Shown here piece after piece: positions 33,259-44,394 of a DNA stretch of 64,000 bases; positions within the stretch are counted from its first letter, which is position 1, and every line of letters starts with the position of its first letter. This DNA is from Acanthamoeba castellanii str. Neff. Taxonomy: Eukaryota; Discosea; Longamoebia; Acanthamoebidae. A program made the position numbers and the translations under genes. Under the pieces are notes generated by a model. That model worked only from the letters and a program-made list of their open reading frames with translations, had not been told where the DNA came from and made no database searches. The stretch is taken from assembly GCF_000313135.1 (NCBI RefSeq), contig NW_004457343.1, forward strand, positions 569,881-633,880. The letters run 5' to 3'.

Positions 33259-35661
33259 ATGGAAGCACCGAGCGAGACCCAGCCGAAGGATACAAAGGTG
33301 AATGACGCGGGCAAGCAACCGAGGAGGAAGGGCCAGAAACGGAAGCGCCCGAGGAAGGACGACAACCAAGAAGATGCCGAAATTATGCGCAAGGCCCGTA
33401 AGTACGACAGAATGGGCAAGCAGGACACAAACGTGAGGGTACAATTCATGCCCTCGGCAAGATTGCAATACGATCCGTTAATTTGCCAAATTGCGAGATT
33501 AATCTCTCAATATTTTCATCTTTTTAGAAAATCGTGGATAAGAAGGTGGTGGGCAAGTACAACAAAGCCCGAGCGCTCCAACGTACGGCGGCTGTGGCGG
33601 CTGCGAGGTCCGAGCTTCTGCTTCCGAGCGAACCCGGTCATCTCGAGTCCGAGGATCCCCTCCTCAAGACGAAGTATTTCAAGCAGACCGAGATCGTGGA
33701 GGCTGTCGATGTTCAAACTGCTGCCAACGTATGTCTTCTACCAACATCGGATGGGCAAAATGGGAGGTGCTAACACACCTGGACTGCACACAGAGATTCG
33801 ATCTGAACTTGGAGCCGTTCGCTCCGTACAAAATCGATTATTCGCGAGAAGGCACATACCTTCTGATGGGAGGCAAGAAGGGCCACCTCGCGTTGCTCGA
33901 CTGGAGGAAGAACAAGCTCCTCACGGAAGTGCACGTCAAGGAAACCGTCCGTGATGTCAAGTACACTCACGCTCCCACCTTGTGCTCTTGTGGACTCGTC
34001 CTCCGTTTGCTCCGCTCTCACAGTGCCTATCTACGCCACCACTGCCGATAGGATTTTGAACAACTATCAGATCTTTGCTGCAGCACAGAAGAAGCACGTC
34101 TACTTCTACGACCACAAGGGAACGGAAACACATCGCTTGAAGAGTCATACGGACGTGAACCGATTGGAGTTCCTTCCTTACCACTGGCTGCTCGTCTCTA
34201 TCGTACGTTTGCGCTTCCCCACCAGAGGCATTGTTGCCAGCGCTGATATATGCACGTTGTCTGTATGTTGTTGCTCAATCACACAGAGCCAAGCCGGGTG
34301 GCTCAAGTACCAAGACACGTCGACCGGTGAACTGGTCTACGAACACTCCACGAAGTTGGGAAACTGCGATTGCATGGTGCAGAACCCTTGGAACGCTGTC
34401 ATCAACCTGGGACACTACAACGGTAAGATTCCGTGCCTGGCGCGGGTGGCTTCATTTATCGCTAACGCAAGGGGCATTTCCATCGGCCAGGCACGGTCAC
34501 CATGTGGAGTCCAAACTTGACCACGCCGCTCGTGAAGATGCTGTGCCACGAAGGGCCGGTGCGCTCGATTGCGTGCGACAAGGTGGGCCAGTACATGGCT
34601 ACTTCGGGCAACGACGGACATGTTAAGATTTGGGACTTGAGGTACATGGCGCCTGGGCCTGCACCGCTCGTTCAATGATAAGTGGGAACTCACCCGAGCC
34701 TTCTCCTGAGCACAGGACCTACAAGCTTCTCAGTGACTACTACAGCTTTGCTCCGGCTACCAGTCTCTCCATCAGTCAGCGGGGACTGCTCGGCGTGGCG
34801 ACGGGTCCCCACGTGACCATCTGGAAGGACGCTCTGCGGACGAAACAGACTGAACCCTACATGAAGCATCTTGTGCCTGGTACCCTTGTCTCCCCACATG
34901 ACCAACTTATGAACGAAGCGGCACGCGCAAGTCAAGCGCGTCTTACTCACTGGGCCATTCTTTGTGCGTTCAGGTGCTGATATCGTCGATCTCCACTTCA
35001 CTCCATTTGAGGACGTCATGGGCATCGGCCACTCTAAGGGCGTGTCGTCCATCATTGTGCCCGGTTCGGGAGAGCCCAACTTCGACTCTTTCGAGGCCAA
35101 CCCCTACCAGACCAACAAGCAGCTCCGGGAGGCCACTGTGCACTCGCTGCTTGAGAAGGTATGTGACCGTGCCTACGAGCATTGCATTGATTGTGTCTCG
35201 GAACTTACTCTCTTTTGCTTTCTCCTCCAGCTTCAACCGGAGATGATTAGCTTGAACCCGTCAGTGGTGGGCAGAGTGGACGACGCCCCGCGCTCGGTCA
35301 TCGAGAAGGAGAGGCGAGAGGAAGACGCCAAGAACGCCAAGCCGGTCAAGGAGCGAAACAACCGAGTCAAGAACCAGGCCACGAGAAAGTACCGAAAGAA
35401 GCAGCTGAACATCGTCGACTCGCAGAAGGTGAGCGCTGAAGCTTCAACCGTGTCCCCTCCCTTTGGTTCACTCTCTTACTCATCCATTTTTCGCACCCCT
35501 CCCTCCAGATGGAGCGTGCCAACGAGCATGTCGAGCGCAAGGAGATGTACGCCAAGCAGAAGAAGGAGCAGCAGGAGAAGGAACGCGAAGCCGAGAAGGC
35601 TCGGGGTGGTGCGCCCGCGTCCGCCCTCGATCGTTTCAAGCCCAAGCCCCGCTTCGACTGA
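33259..35661 (+). CDS. UTP7: UTP7/WDR46 small-subunit processome protein
   Basis: Nucleolar WD40 protein of the U3 snoRNP/SSU processome, needed for 18S rRNA maturation. Exons 33259-33432, 33528-33728, 33794-33960, 34052-34202, 34287-34422, 34491-34641, 34716-34879, 34974-35158, 35231-35428 and 35509-35661 all join in frame. The basic N-terminus has [12 protein letters not shown]. Family blocks: [101 protein letters not shown], and the BING4CT end [36 protein letters not shown], LINxxL-like VVGRVDDAP and a Lys/Arg-rich tail. It matches WDR46/Utp7 from end to end. Only 98 bp separates its stop from the REV1 start. Confidence 0.95.
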
Positions 35662-35759
35662 GGTCAGGGCACCAAAATTGCCTTCTTTGTGTCGACTAAA
35701 AAGTAAGAAATATTTAGAGGAATTCTTGATTTTTATTTGATGTGCGGAGGAGAACGTTG

Positions 35760-38700
35760 ATGGAGGGGGCGGGTACCCCACAGGCCACGACCCATCCGCC
35801 CTTTGCCCCCGGCAGTGCGTCGGTTTCTCCGGGACCTCGTTCTCTGTCGCTGGCCTCTTCATCTTCGTCTTATTCGGCCTCGTCATCTTCATCTGGGCGG
35901 GCAGAAATCCTGCTCCTTGGATTAGGCCAATCGCCCCAAAGCACCCCTTCCTCGGCGCACGCGCGCGTACCTGGCCGGCCCCCTGCCCCACGCCAGATCC
36001 CGGAAGGACCCGCCGAGCCCCGTAAGTCGGCGAGGAAGGACTACTTCGCCGAGAAGCAAAAGAAGCTCTTCTCCCAGTTCCACCTCGAGTACACCACAGC
36101 TCCCATCCCCTTGCGTGGGCCTCCCGGCAGCGGGGCAACCTAACCCGTGAGTGACGCAGGCGTCGGGGTGCAGAAGGGGAAGAAGCCAAACCCGCTATTT
36201 TCGAGAATGTTGTGGTGTGGGTGAACGGCTACACAGAGGTATGAGTGCACCTCTTCCCGCAACGCTGCTGGTGTTGCCCCCTCTTGTCAGCTACTTCTCT
36301 TCTCACCGATGCGAACACAGCCATCAGAGACGGTGCTGCGCAAGCTGGTGGTCTCGCATGGCGGCCTGTTCCTCCAACACTACAGCTCGAGATCGGTGAC
36401 GCACATCATCACCAGTACCTTCACCACTCACCAGCACGAGTGCAAGCGCTATAGGGCGTACGTTCTAACCCCCTCCAGTTCATTGCTCTCCCTCGCAGCT
36501 CAACTTCAACTTCGTTTTTTTGTCATAGCGATGTCAATGTGGTGCGGCCTGAGTGGGTTCTGGACAGCGTGAAGGCAGGCAAGCAGGTTGATTGCCATGG
36601 CTACTCTCCCCTGTTCGAACCAGAAAACCAAACCACGTACGCTGCCCTACGTTCTGGTCACATCGAGATCTCTGGCTGACCCCCGCACAAACCTTGCAGC
36701 AAGTCGGCGTCGATTCTCTCGTCTTTCATCGCCTCCGCCTCGTCGTCTTCGTCTTCGAACACATCACGCCTCCCCTCATCCACTTCCGGAACCAAGTCGG
36801 TGGTGCCCACGGCAGCCGTGATGAGTACCCAAGAATGCACGCAGCTTCCTCGTCACGACGGTGGAGACCAATCGACGCCACCGCCACCAGCCCCAGTGAC
36901 CGGCGCGCGCGACGCTCCAGACCAAGAAGACAACGAAGAGACTGAACTTCCTGACCTACACGGACCATCGGACGAAAACGGCGATGACAACTATCTGAAC
37001 GACCCACTCCTCTCCTGGGATAGAACGCAGCCCGAATTACTATCAGCGGCAGCGGGTGGAAGTAAGAGTGAGCGGACCCAATGCCTCCCAAGGAGCTACT
37101 TGGGAGTACTGCAGCTATACCACCGCCGCCAGCGCTCGCCGCCATTCCCGCAGAAGAAAGTGGTGGGCCGGAGGCTGGGCAAGAAGTGGCAGATAAGGTA
37201 AGGGAGAAAGAGGAGAAGGAGAAGGAGAAGGAAAAGGGCAGGATGAGGGATGCAACGGACCACGACTTCATCAACGGCTACTACAAGGCTTCCCGGCTCC
37301 ATCACCTATCGCTGTGGCGTGCGCAGTTCGAAGACGAGCTCAACTCCTTCCTTCTGGCGCTCAACCCTAACGCCCGGCAAGAGAGCGAGGACAAGGCCCG
37401 AGCAAAGACTACAACCAAGAGGAGCCGGCCACCAGTAGGAGGAGATGACGACGAGCTGATAGATGACGACAACCTCGACTACGACGAAGAGGACGAGGAC
37501 GAAGAAATGCACTCTGGTGAAGATCATCATCGTCCACGCCCGATGCGGAAGGCACAGCAACAACGTCAGGGAGCTTCTCCCGAGGCCAGGGTCATCATGC
37601 ACGTCGACATGGTACGACTGCAACACAGGACACCTCTCTCTCTCGCTCACTGATTGGGCTACATGCAGCTGAAATCAACCACGTGGGCTCCCCCCACTGC
37701 AGGATTGTTTCTTCGCTTCGGTGGCGATACGATCGAACCCGATGCTCGCCGGCAAGCCCGTGGTGGTCGCACACTCCAACTCGGCCCACGGCACCTCGTC
37801 CGTGGCCTCGGCTTCCTACGAGGCGAGGAAATACGGTACGCACGTACCTAACACCACTTCAAGTCCTTCGAGGTCGTGAGCTCACTCTACTGTGGTCCTT
37901 GCCCACCTTCTTGTCGCCAAGGGGTGTCGAACGGCATGATGGTGGGCCAGGCTCGCGAGCTCTGCCCCGATCTGGTGGCCGTGCCCTACGATTTTGACAA
38001 AATCGAAAAGGTACGGACCCAGCTGAGCTGAGGCCTGTTTCGTTACGTACAGATCGGACTCCGGAGGGGAGGCCACAACATGTGGTGGGCTCATGTGCGT
38101 GCCCGTGCGCAGGTGTCCAAGGAGATGTACCGGGTCTTCATGAAGTACACGACCAAGATCCAGGTGGTCAGTTGCGACGAAGCACTGCTGGAAGTCACCA
38201 CCAGTGCCATGGAGCCGGCCAACCTTGCCAAGGCACGTCTCGTTCGCTCTTTGCGCACTGAATAGCACTTGGGTGGCTCACACCAGCGCGCCGATGCTGA
38301 CGCGTCAGCTCGCCACAGGCCATCCGCATCGACATCTACCAGGCCACGGGCTGCACAGCGTCGGTCGGCATAGGGCACAACATCCTGCTGGCCAAGCTGG
38401 CCACCCGGCAGGCCAAGCCCAACGGCCAGTACCACCTGACCGCCGCAGCGGCACCCGCCTACCTCGCCACCATGACCGTCGACCGTCTGCCCGGTGTAGG
38501 TTGGAAGCTGGGCCGCAGACTCAAGGTTCGCACTTGTATGCCGTCATCATGTCGCTCACGACCACTCGACGCCGACCGGTTGAATTGAACGTGAATCACC
38601 ATCGGTGCAGGAAATGGGAATCGAGACGTGCGGAGACCTGCTGCCCCTCTCCAAGGAGCAGCTGGGCCAACACTTTGGCAAGAAGGTGGGGGAGACCATG

Positions 38701-40623
38701 TGGCATTATGCCCGCGGGACGGATGCACGACCCCTGACCACCTTCAAGGTACGTGCATCCTACACCGCGGTGTCTCCCTCTCCCGCTTGCGACCGCCGAC
38801 ACCTCAGACGGTGTTCATGTCTTCGTGCCGGTGCACCCCTTGCAGCAACGCAAATCGGTGGGCGTCGATGTGAACTGGGGCATACGGTTCACCGAGCTGG
38901 GTCAGCTGCACAAGTTCCTACAGCAGCTCACCGTGGAGCTCGCCGGCAGGCTCAACAAGGCCGGAGTCAAGGGCAGGACCATTGTGTTCAAGGTTCTCAT
39001 GCGCCGTATTCACACTCTTCATCGCTGTGCTTGAGTTTCAACTGACACACGCACGACACGCACGGCACACACGGCCGACACAGTTGAAGAAGAGGAGAGA
39101 CAACGCGCCAGAGCCGAGAAAGCTGCTTGGCCACGGCATCGTCGACAATTTGAGTCGATCGCTCACGCTCGCCCACCCCACCGACGACGCGGCGCTCATC
39201 TACCGCGAGTGCCTCAAGTTCTACAACGAACTGGGCGTGCCCGTGGAGGACGTGCGGGGCATCGGCATCCAGATTCAGAAGCTTGAAACCGAGGGCGCCG
39301 CCGCCGCCGCCGCCACCTCCTCCACCACCTCCACTGCTGGCAAGTCACCCGCCAGAAGGGGCGCGAGCAGATCCACACTGGCTCAGTCATTGTCGGGTGC
39401 TGGCGGCCGGTACAGGGAGACGACGCTGTCGCAGCAGTGGAGGGCGCTCAAACAGAAGCCGACCGAGCAGCAGCCGGCCACTAGCCGGATACCTGGATAT
39501 GCGGAGCCGCCACCACAGCCTAAGAGCGCGGAGCTGCAGCCGGGCGCTGCGGTGAAGAATCGCGAAGGCGGACCCGGCACGGACGACACGACCACCAGCG
39601 AGCGGCGAGCGGAAGAGAAGAGGAAGGAGAAGGGCAAAGAGAAAGAATGTAGAGTAATAATAGTGGAAGGGGACGATGAGGACAACAACAACAACGGCAA
39701 GAGCGGCAGCAGCACTACTACTACTTCTACTACTGGAGGGCTGCAGACAGCGAACGCCAAGCGAGGAGCGGCTGTGGCGTCAGGCGGGTGTGATGAAGAA
39801 AAGACACCGATCGAAGGCAGCATGCAGAAGAAGAAGAGGGGCAGACCGCCCGGGAGCAAGAACAAGACCTCGACATCGACATCGACGACGACGGTCAAGG
39901 CTCCTCGGAAGCAGCGGAAGAGCAAGGCGGGAGGCGGAGGCGAGGAGGACGAGAGCTTCATCACGCTCACCCAGACCCTGCGGCGGAACAGCGAAAAGGC
40001 CAAACAACAGGAGCTCGAACGGAGGGAGGCCAAGGAAGAGCGAAAGCGAAAGCGAAAGCGACAGGCCCCGCCAGCGGCTGGGGTTCAGGGTACGTCAGAC
40101 TCGCCGGGGCGATTCGATACAGCGGCGCACAGAGGCAGAGCGGCCGACGTGTTCCGTGAGTGGATGGCCTCGTCAGTGGGTGATGTGATGCAGCCACTAC
40201 AGGTACGGGCACCTCGCCTCGCACCCGTGCCTCGCCTTTACGCTCACGCCTTCTCCGACTACAACAGGTGCAGATGTTGAAGGCCTACTTGGCCCAGCTC
40301 ATCGACGAGAAGGACCTGGAAGACGTGTTCAACATTCTCACCGCTTTCCGACGGTACGGTCTCCCAGAGCTGGTGGGCGCGTGGGCCTGTGGGGACCACT
40401 TGCGCGATTCTGCACTGCTCTTGGCTCACCAATGGTCTCGTGATCGTGTGACATTCCTTGAAAAAGGAGGGCGGGCAGCGAGGAGTTGAAGAGGGCCTTC
40501 AACGACGTGCACTGCGCCGTGCAGGAGAAGATGGACGCCGAGTACGGTGCTCCTCTGCGACTTGCCCTGCCCTTTCCTCTTCTCGCCGGCAAACAAGTGG
40601 TGGGTGACAAAGGGGCATCGTGA
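35760..40623 (+). CDS. REV1: DNA repair polymerase REV1 (Y family)
   Basis: Deoxycytidyl transferase and scaffold for translesion synthesis. Start at the ATG at 35760. Exons include 35760-36088, 36160-36238, 36321-36457, 36529-36636, 36700-37061, 37115-37611, 37703-37835, 37922-38010, 38113-38232, 38319-38525, 38612-38748, 38846-38992, 39084-40202, 40268-40353 and 40478-40623. [58 protein letters not shown]. Then the REV1-specific [19 protein letters not shown], and the palm with catalytic acids in [15 protein letters not shown] and [44 protein letters not shown] and GIRFTEL mark fingers, thumb and little finger. A ~330-residue disordered linker carries an AT-hook-like [12 protein letters not shown] (39826-39866) and a SIM-like [10 protein letters not shown]. 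The C-terminus ([28 protein letters not shown]) is the REV7/polymerase-binding CTD. The intron after 38232 is GC-AG. Confidence 0.96.
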
Positions 40624-40700
40624 CATGTAAAGAGGTGGTGCACACTGATGAACGAGACAAGCACCACAAGCTGTCCAGTATATTCTGGGTCAGAAGTGGT

Positions 40701-43700
40701 TCAGGAGAACATCTTGGAGTACATCTTCTTCTCCTTCTCCTTCTGGGCGGCGATCTTCTTTTCGACGAGGGCGAGCTCCTTCTTGACAGCGGCGTTGTTG
40801 GGTTCGATCTGCAGCGCCGCGTCGAGGTCCTTCTTGGCGTCCTCCAGCTTTGACAGCTGCACATGACACTGCGCGCGCCGGAAGAGCGCCTTCACGTTGC
40901 TCTTCTCGATCTCCAGAGCCTGGAGGTACACGCCGCACACGTAGACTTAGTGAGCACCATCGACTCCGATGGCAGATCATTGAAGAACGAAAACGAGAAA
41001 GAGAGAGGAGGGACCGACCTTGTTGCAGTTTTCGACGGCCTGGGGGTATCTGTTGATCTTGGTGTAGCACAGAGCGGTGTTGAGGAGGCACGGCACCTTG
41101 AGGGCATTCACCTCCTCCTGCTCCTCCGGGCTCAAATCGTACAGGTCAGCCAGATAGCCCAGCGCCTATTTTCCATCACGCACAGGTGTGTAAGAACGAG
41201 CATCTCGCATTACTACTAATAGGTGGTGGTGGCACACAGTACCTCAACGTAGAGCTTGGCGGCGTTTTCGTAGTCGAACTCCTTGAAGACGATGTTGCCC
41301 TGGTTCCTCTTCTTGCCCGCCTCCTGGATCTTCTGCTTCTTCGTGCGCGGCACCTTTTCCTTGGAGGTACCGGGTAAAAATAGTGTGAGGCGGAGTGCCG
41401 TCACGTGTGTGGAAGTGGCAGTGGCGAGGTGGTCAAGAGCGAATTAAGGTACCCTCTTCTCGGGCACGTAGTTGGCGGCCTCCTCGGCGGCCTTCTTGTT
41501 GGCCTGCTCCTGCTCCTCCCTGAGCTGCTCGAGGCGCGCGTGCAGGCCGGGGGCGAGGGTCTTGACCGATTCCTTGAGCTCCTCGAACTTCTTTTCAAAC
41601 AGCTCCAGGTTGCCGTTGGTCACCTCGCCGCTGTTGTCATCCACCCAGCTGTGCGTGCTGGCAAAGTGGTCCAACTGTTGCCTCGGGTCAGCCAAGCCAA
41701 GCCAAGCCAAGCCACACACACACACACACACACACACACCACTCTGATGATGGCGTACCAGGGCCTGCTTCTCGTTGCCGTTGAAGCAGCTGGCGAGGCT
41801 ATTGTCGTCGGTCTTGTCGCGCATGTGGTAGATGAACTGCTCGATCTCGTTGCGCTTGTTCTCGGTGGCGACGATTCGCTGCTCGGTCTCCTCCATCTGC
41901 CTCTGTCGCTCCTGCGCCTTCGCCACCTCCTCCGCCGCCAGCCCGCCCTCCTCCGCCGTGGGCGCCGACGACGCGTTCTCCACCGTGTACTCGAGCTCGA
42001 TCTCGGGGCTCAAAATCGCAGCCTGTTCCCAACATACATCACATCATTAATATGACGTGTTGTGTGTCGTGTGTGTGTGTGTGTGTGTGTGTTCTCACCA
42101 TGAGGGTGGAGCCGATGGCAACGGAGCCGGCGCTGTCGAGCGTTCGGTTGAGCTGTCGGCCTTCGAGGGCGTTGGAGATCACGGTCTGGACCAGCGGAAT
42201 GCGGGAGCCGCCGCCGACGATCTCGACGGCGCTCAGGTCGGTCGCCTTCTTGCCGGCCTTCTCGAGCACGGCGCCGATGGCCCGGCCGATCTTGTCCGTC
42301 ACCTCCTTGGAGATCTCCTCGAACTTGGCCCGGGAGATCTTGCTGCGGAAATCGACATCGGCCAGGTTCTCGACCTCGCAGAAGGTCTCGTCGATGGTGC
42401 TGAGGACCTGCTTCGTCTTCTCGCACGAGCGGACGAGGCGGGTGACGAGCCTCTTGTTCTTGAGGACATCCACGTCCAGCTTTTTCTGTCGTTTGTTGTC
42501 GGCATTGGTGTTGGTGAGGCCCGAAGAAGGTCAGCCGGTGTCCACCAACTGCAATAGGGTGGTGGTGGTGGTGGTGGTGGTGGTGGTGGTGGTGGTGGTG
42601 GTGGTGGTGGTGGTGGTGGTGGGTGGTGGTAATGATTGCCAAGTGACCGAGAGGTACCTGGATCTCCTCGGCAAAGTGGCGAGCCAGGCTGTAGTCGAAC
42701 TCGCGCGCACCGGCCGACGCGTCGCAGAGCGAAGCCAACACCTTAATTATTATAACAATTAGAGACTGAGGAACTCCAACAACGTCGAAAAGTTGGCTTC
42801 CGACACCCACAGGGAGAACGTACGGTGAGCTTGCTGCGGCCGTAGCTGGCAACGAGGACGTTGAGGTAGGAGTGGCCCATGTCGACGAACAGCACCGTGT
42901 CGCCGGCGTCCTCCTGGGTCTTCTCCTCCTCTGCGGCAGCGGCCGCAGTGTTGTCCTTGGCACCGGTCGCCCTGCGCGCCTTCAAAATGGCCTCCCTGCG
43001 GGCATCGCGCCGCTTCAGGCCATAGCACAGAGCGACTAGCAGAGAGAAGAGGAGAAATAAGCCAATGAGGCCCTTAATCTGGGACACACACACACACACA
43101 CACGCACGCACACACACCACACACACACAATAGCGTGGCGTCAGGTTGGCATACCTGCGGTCGCCTCGTCGATGACCTGCAGGACGGGAAGACCAGCAAT
43201 GGTGGCAGCGTCGGCGATGGCCCGCCTCTGCTGCGCGTTGAAGCTCGATGGCACCTGCAGAATATCATTCAGGCCAAAGCGTAAGTTCACGGTGGTGGCT
43301 GAGAGCGAGCTCTGCGAGAGCGTTGAGTTGTTCCTGGCGAAGAGAAGAACGCACCGCCACGACGCAGCCCTTGGTGATCTCAGTCGCGTTGGCGGCAAAG
43401 TTGGACTCGATGTAGGAGCGGAAGGTCTTGATCATCATCGACGCCACCTCTTCGGGGCTGAACGTGGCCTCCTCGTCTTGGAAGGGCACCTGCACAGCCC
43501 CGAAGGTAAGTCACTACAAGCAGAGTTGCGTGCGTGCGTGAAGAGAGCGCACCTTGAAGAACACTTTGCCGTCCTTCTCTTCAACTTCGAAGGGCAGCAT
43601 GTTCAGCTCCTTCTGGGCCTCCTCCAGCGACTGCCCCAGAAACCGCTTCACCGAGTGCAGAGCGGCGTTGGGTGCGCGTGCCATCTGTGCCACATGAAGC

Positions 43701-44187
43701 CCGTGAGGAAAGGAAAGCGTAATGGCGACGACACGTCCAGAGCTCCACTCGGCCAAAGCTGCAACGAACAGGCAACGTACCGCACCCGCAGCCTCCTCAC
43801 CAATGAGCCTTCTACGCTCACGGAACGAAACCACATTCCTGCACAAAAAAAGAGAGAGAGATTAAAGATTTAATCCGGCATGGATGTAAGATGGCAAGGA
43901 GAGACTTCGTACGGAGTGACTTGGTTGGCAAGGTTGTTCTGGACGATGGCAGGGAACATCTCAGCGCTCCTCGTCACGGCCAACACGCACTTCTGGGTGC
44001 CGTAGTCCAGACCCAGCACGAGCACCTCCTGCTTGGGCTCCTCCTGCGCCGGCGCCTGCTCTCCCTCCTTTGCCACCTCGCCCTCCCCACTCGGCGAGGG
44101 CGTGGGCTCCGCCACCATCGGAGAATCAGGTGCGGCAGTGGCCGGCTCCGTCTCCATGGGCTGCTGGGCTTGCTCCTGTTCCGACAT
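40701..44187 (-). CDS. Hsp110-like chaperone lacking SBD-beta, with C-terminal TPR domain
   Basis: Starts at ATG 44187 with a ~55-residue acidic/Pro extension, then an Hsp70-fold nucleotide-binding domain of the Hsp110 type: LGLDYGTQKCVLAV, NVVSFRERRRLIGEEA, PSSFNAQQRRAIADAATIAG, VIDEATAVALCYGL, VLFVDMGHSYLNV (VDMGHS is an Hsp110 hallmark), SLCDASAGAREFDY, VEIVGGGSRIPLVQ. After AAILSPEIELEYTVENAS the protein passes within ~25 residues to the helical lid (RIVATENKRNEIEQFIYHMR, FASTHSWVDD). The beta-sandwich substrate domain of ~110 or more residues is absent, and no intron here is large enough to hide it. Phase-0 introns then lead to a three-repeat TPR of FKBP type (KRNQGNIVFKEFDYENAAKLY, CLLNTALCYTKINRYPQAVE, VKALFRRAQCHVQL, ending YSKMFS) with carboxylate-clamp Lys/Asn/Asn/Lys/Arg positions kept. 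Likely a nucleotide-exchange factor tethered to Hsp70/Hsp90 EEVD tails (inference). Confidence 0.88.
41708..41742. repeat. (CA)n microsatellite in Hsp110-TPR intron
   Basis: CACACA run preceded by AAGCC repeats (41693-41711), within an intron of the Hsp110-like gene. Confidence 0.9.
42552..42633. repeat. (GGT)n microsatellite in Hsp110-TPR intron
   Basis: About 25 near-perfect GGT units (ACC on the coding strand), confined to the intron between the segments ending FAEEIQ and beginning KKLDVDV. Confidence 0.95.
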
Positions 44188-44394
44188 CTCTTCCTCTTTC
44201 TAAGGTTGTTTGTGCTGTGTTGAGGATCTGGGTCGGATCGAGAGCAGGCAGGAGATGAACGTTCCGCCCCCCCGCGAGCCATTCTCACACTCCGCAATTA
44301 TTCATGAAATTCCGAAGTCGCGTCAAGCAAATTATAACACGGAGTTAAAAAACAACACGGGCTGCTGAAGAGGCGAAGGCCAGCTCACGCGGCT
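44188..44394. other. Promoter of Hsp110-TPR gene / 3' region of rhomboid-MORN gene
   Basis: 207 bp between two minus-strand genes, with an AT-rich block at 44285-44355. No recognisable heat-shock element array was picked out by eye. Confidence 0.4.
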
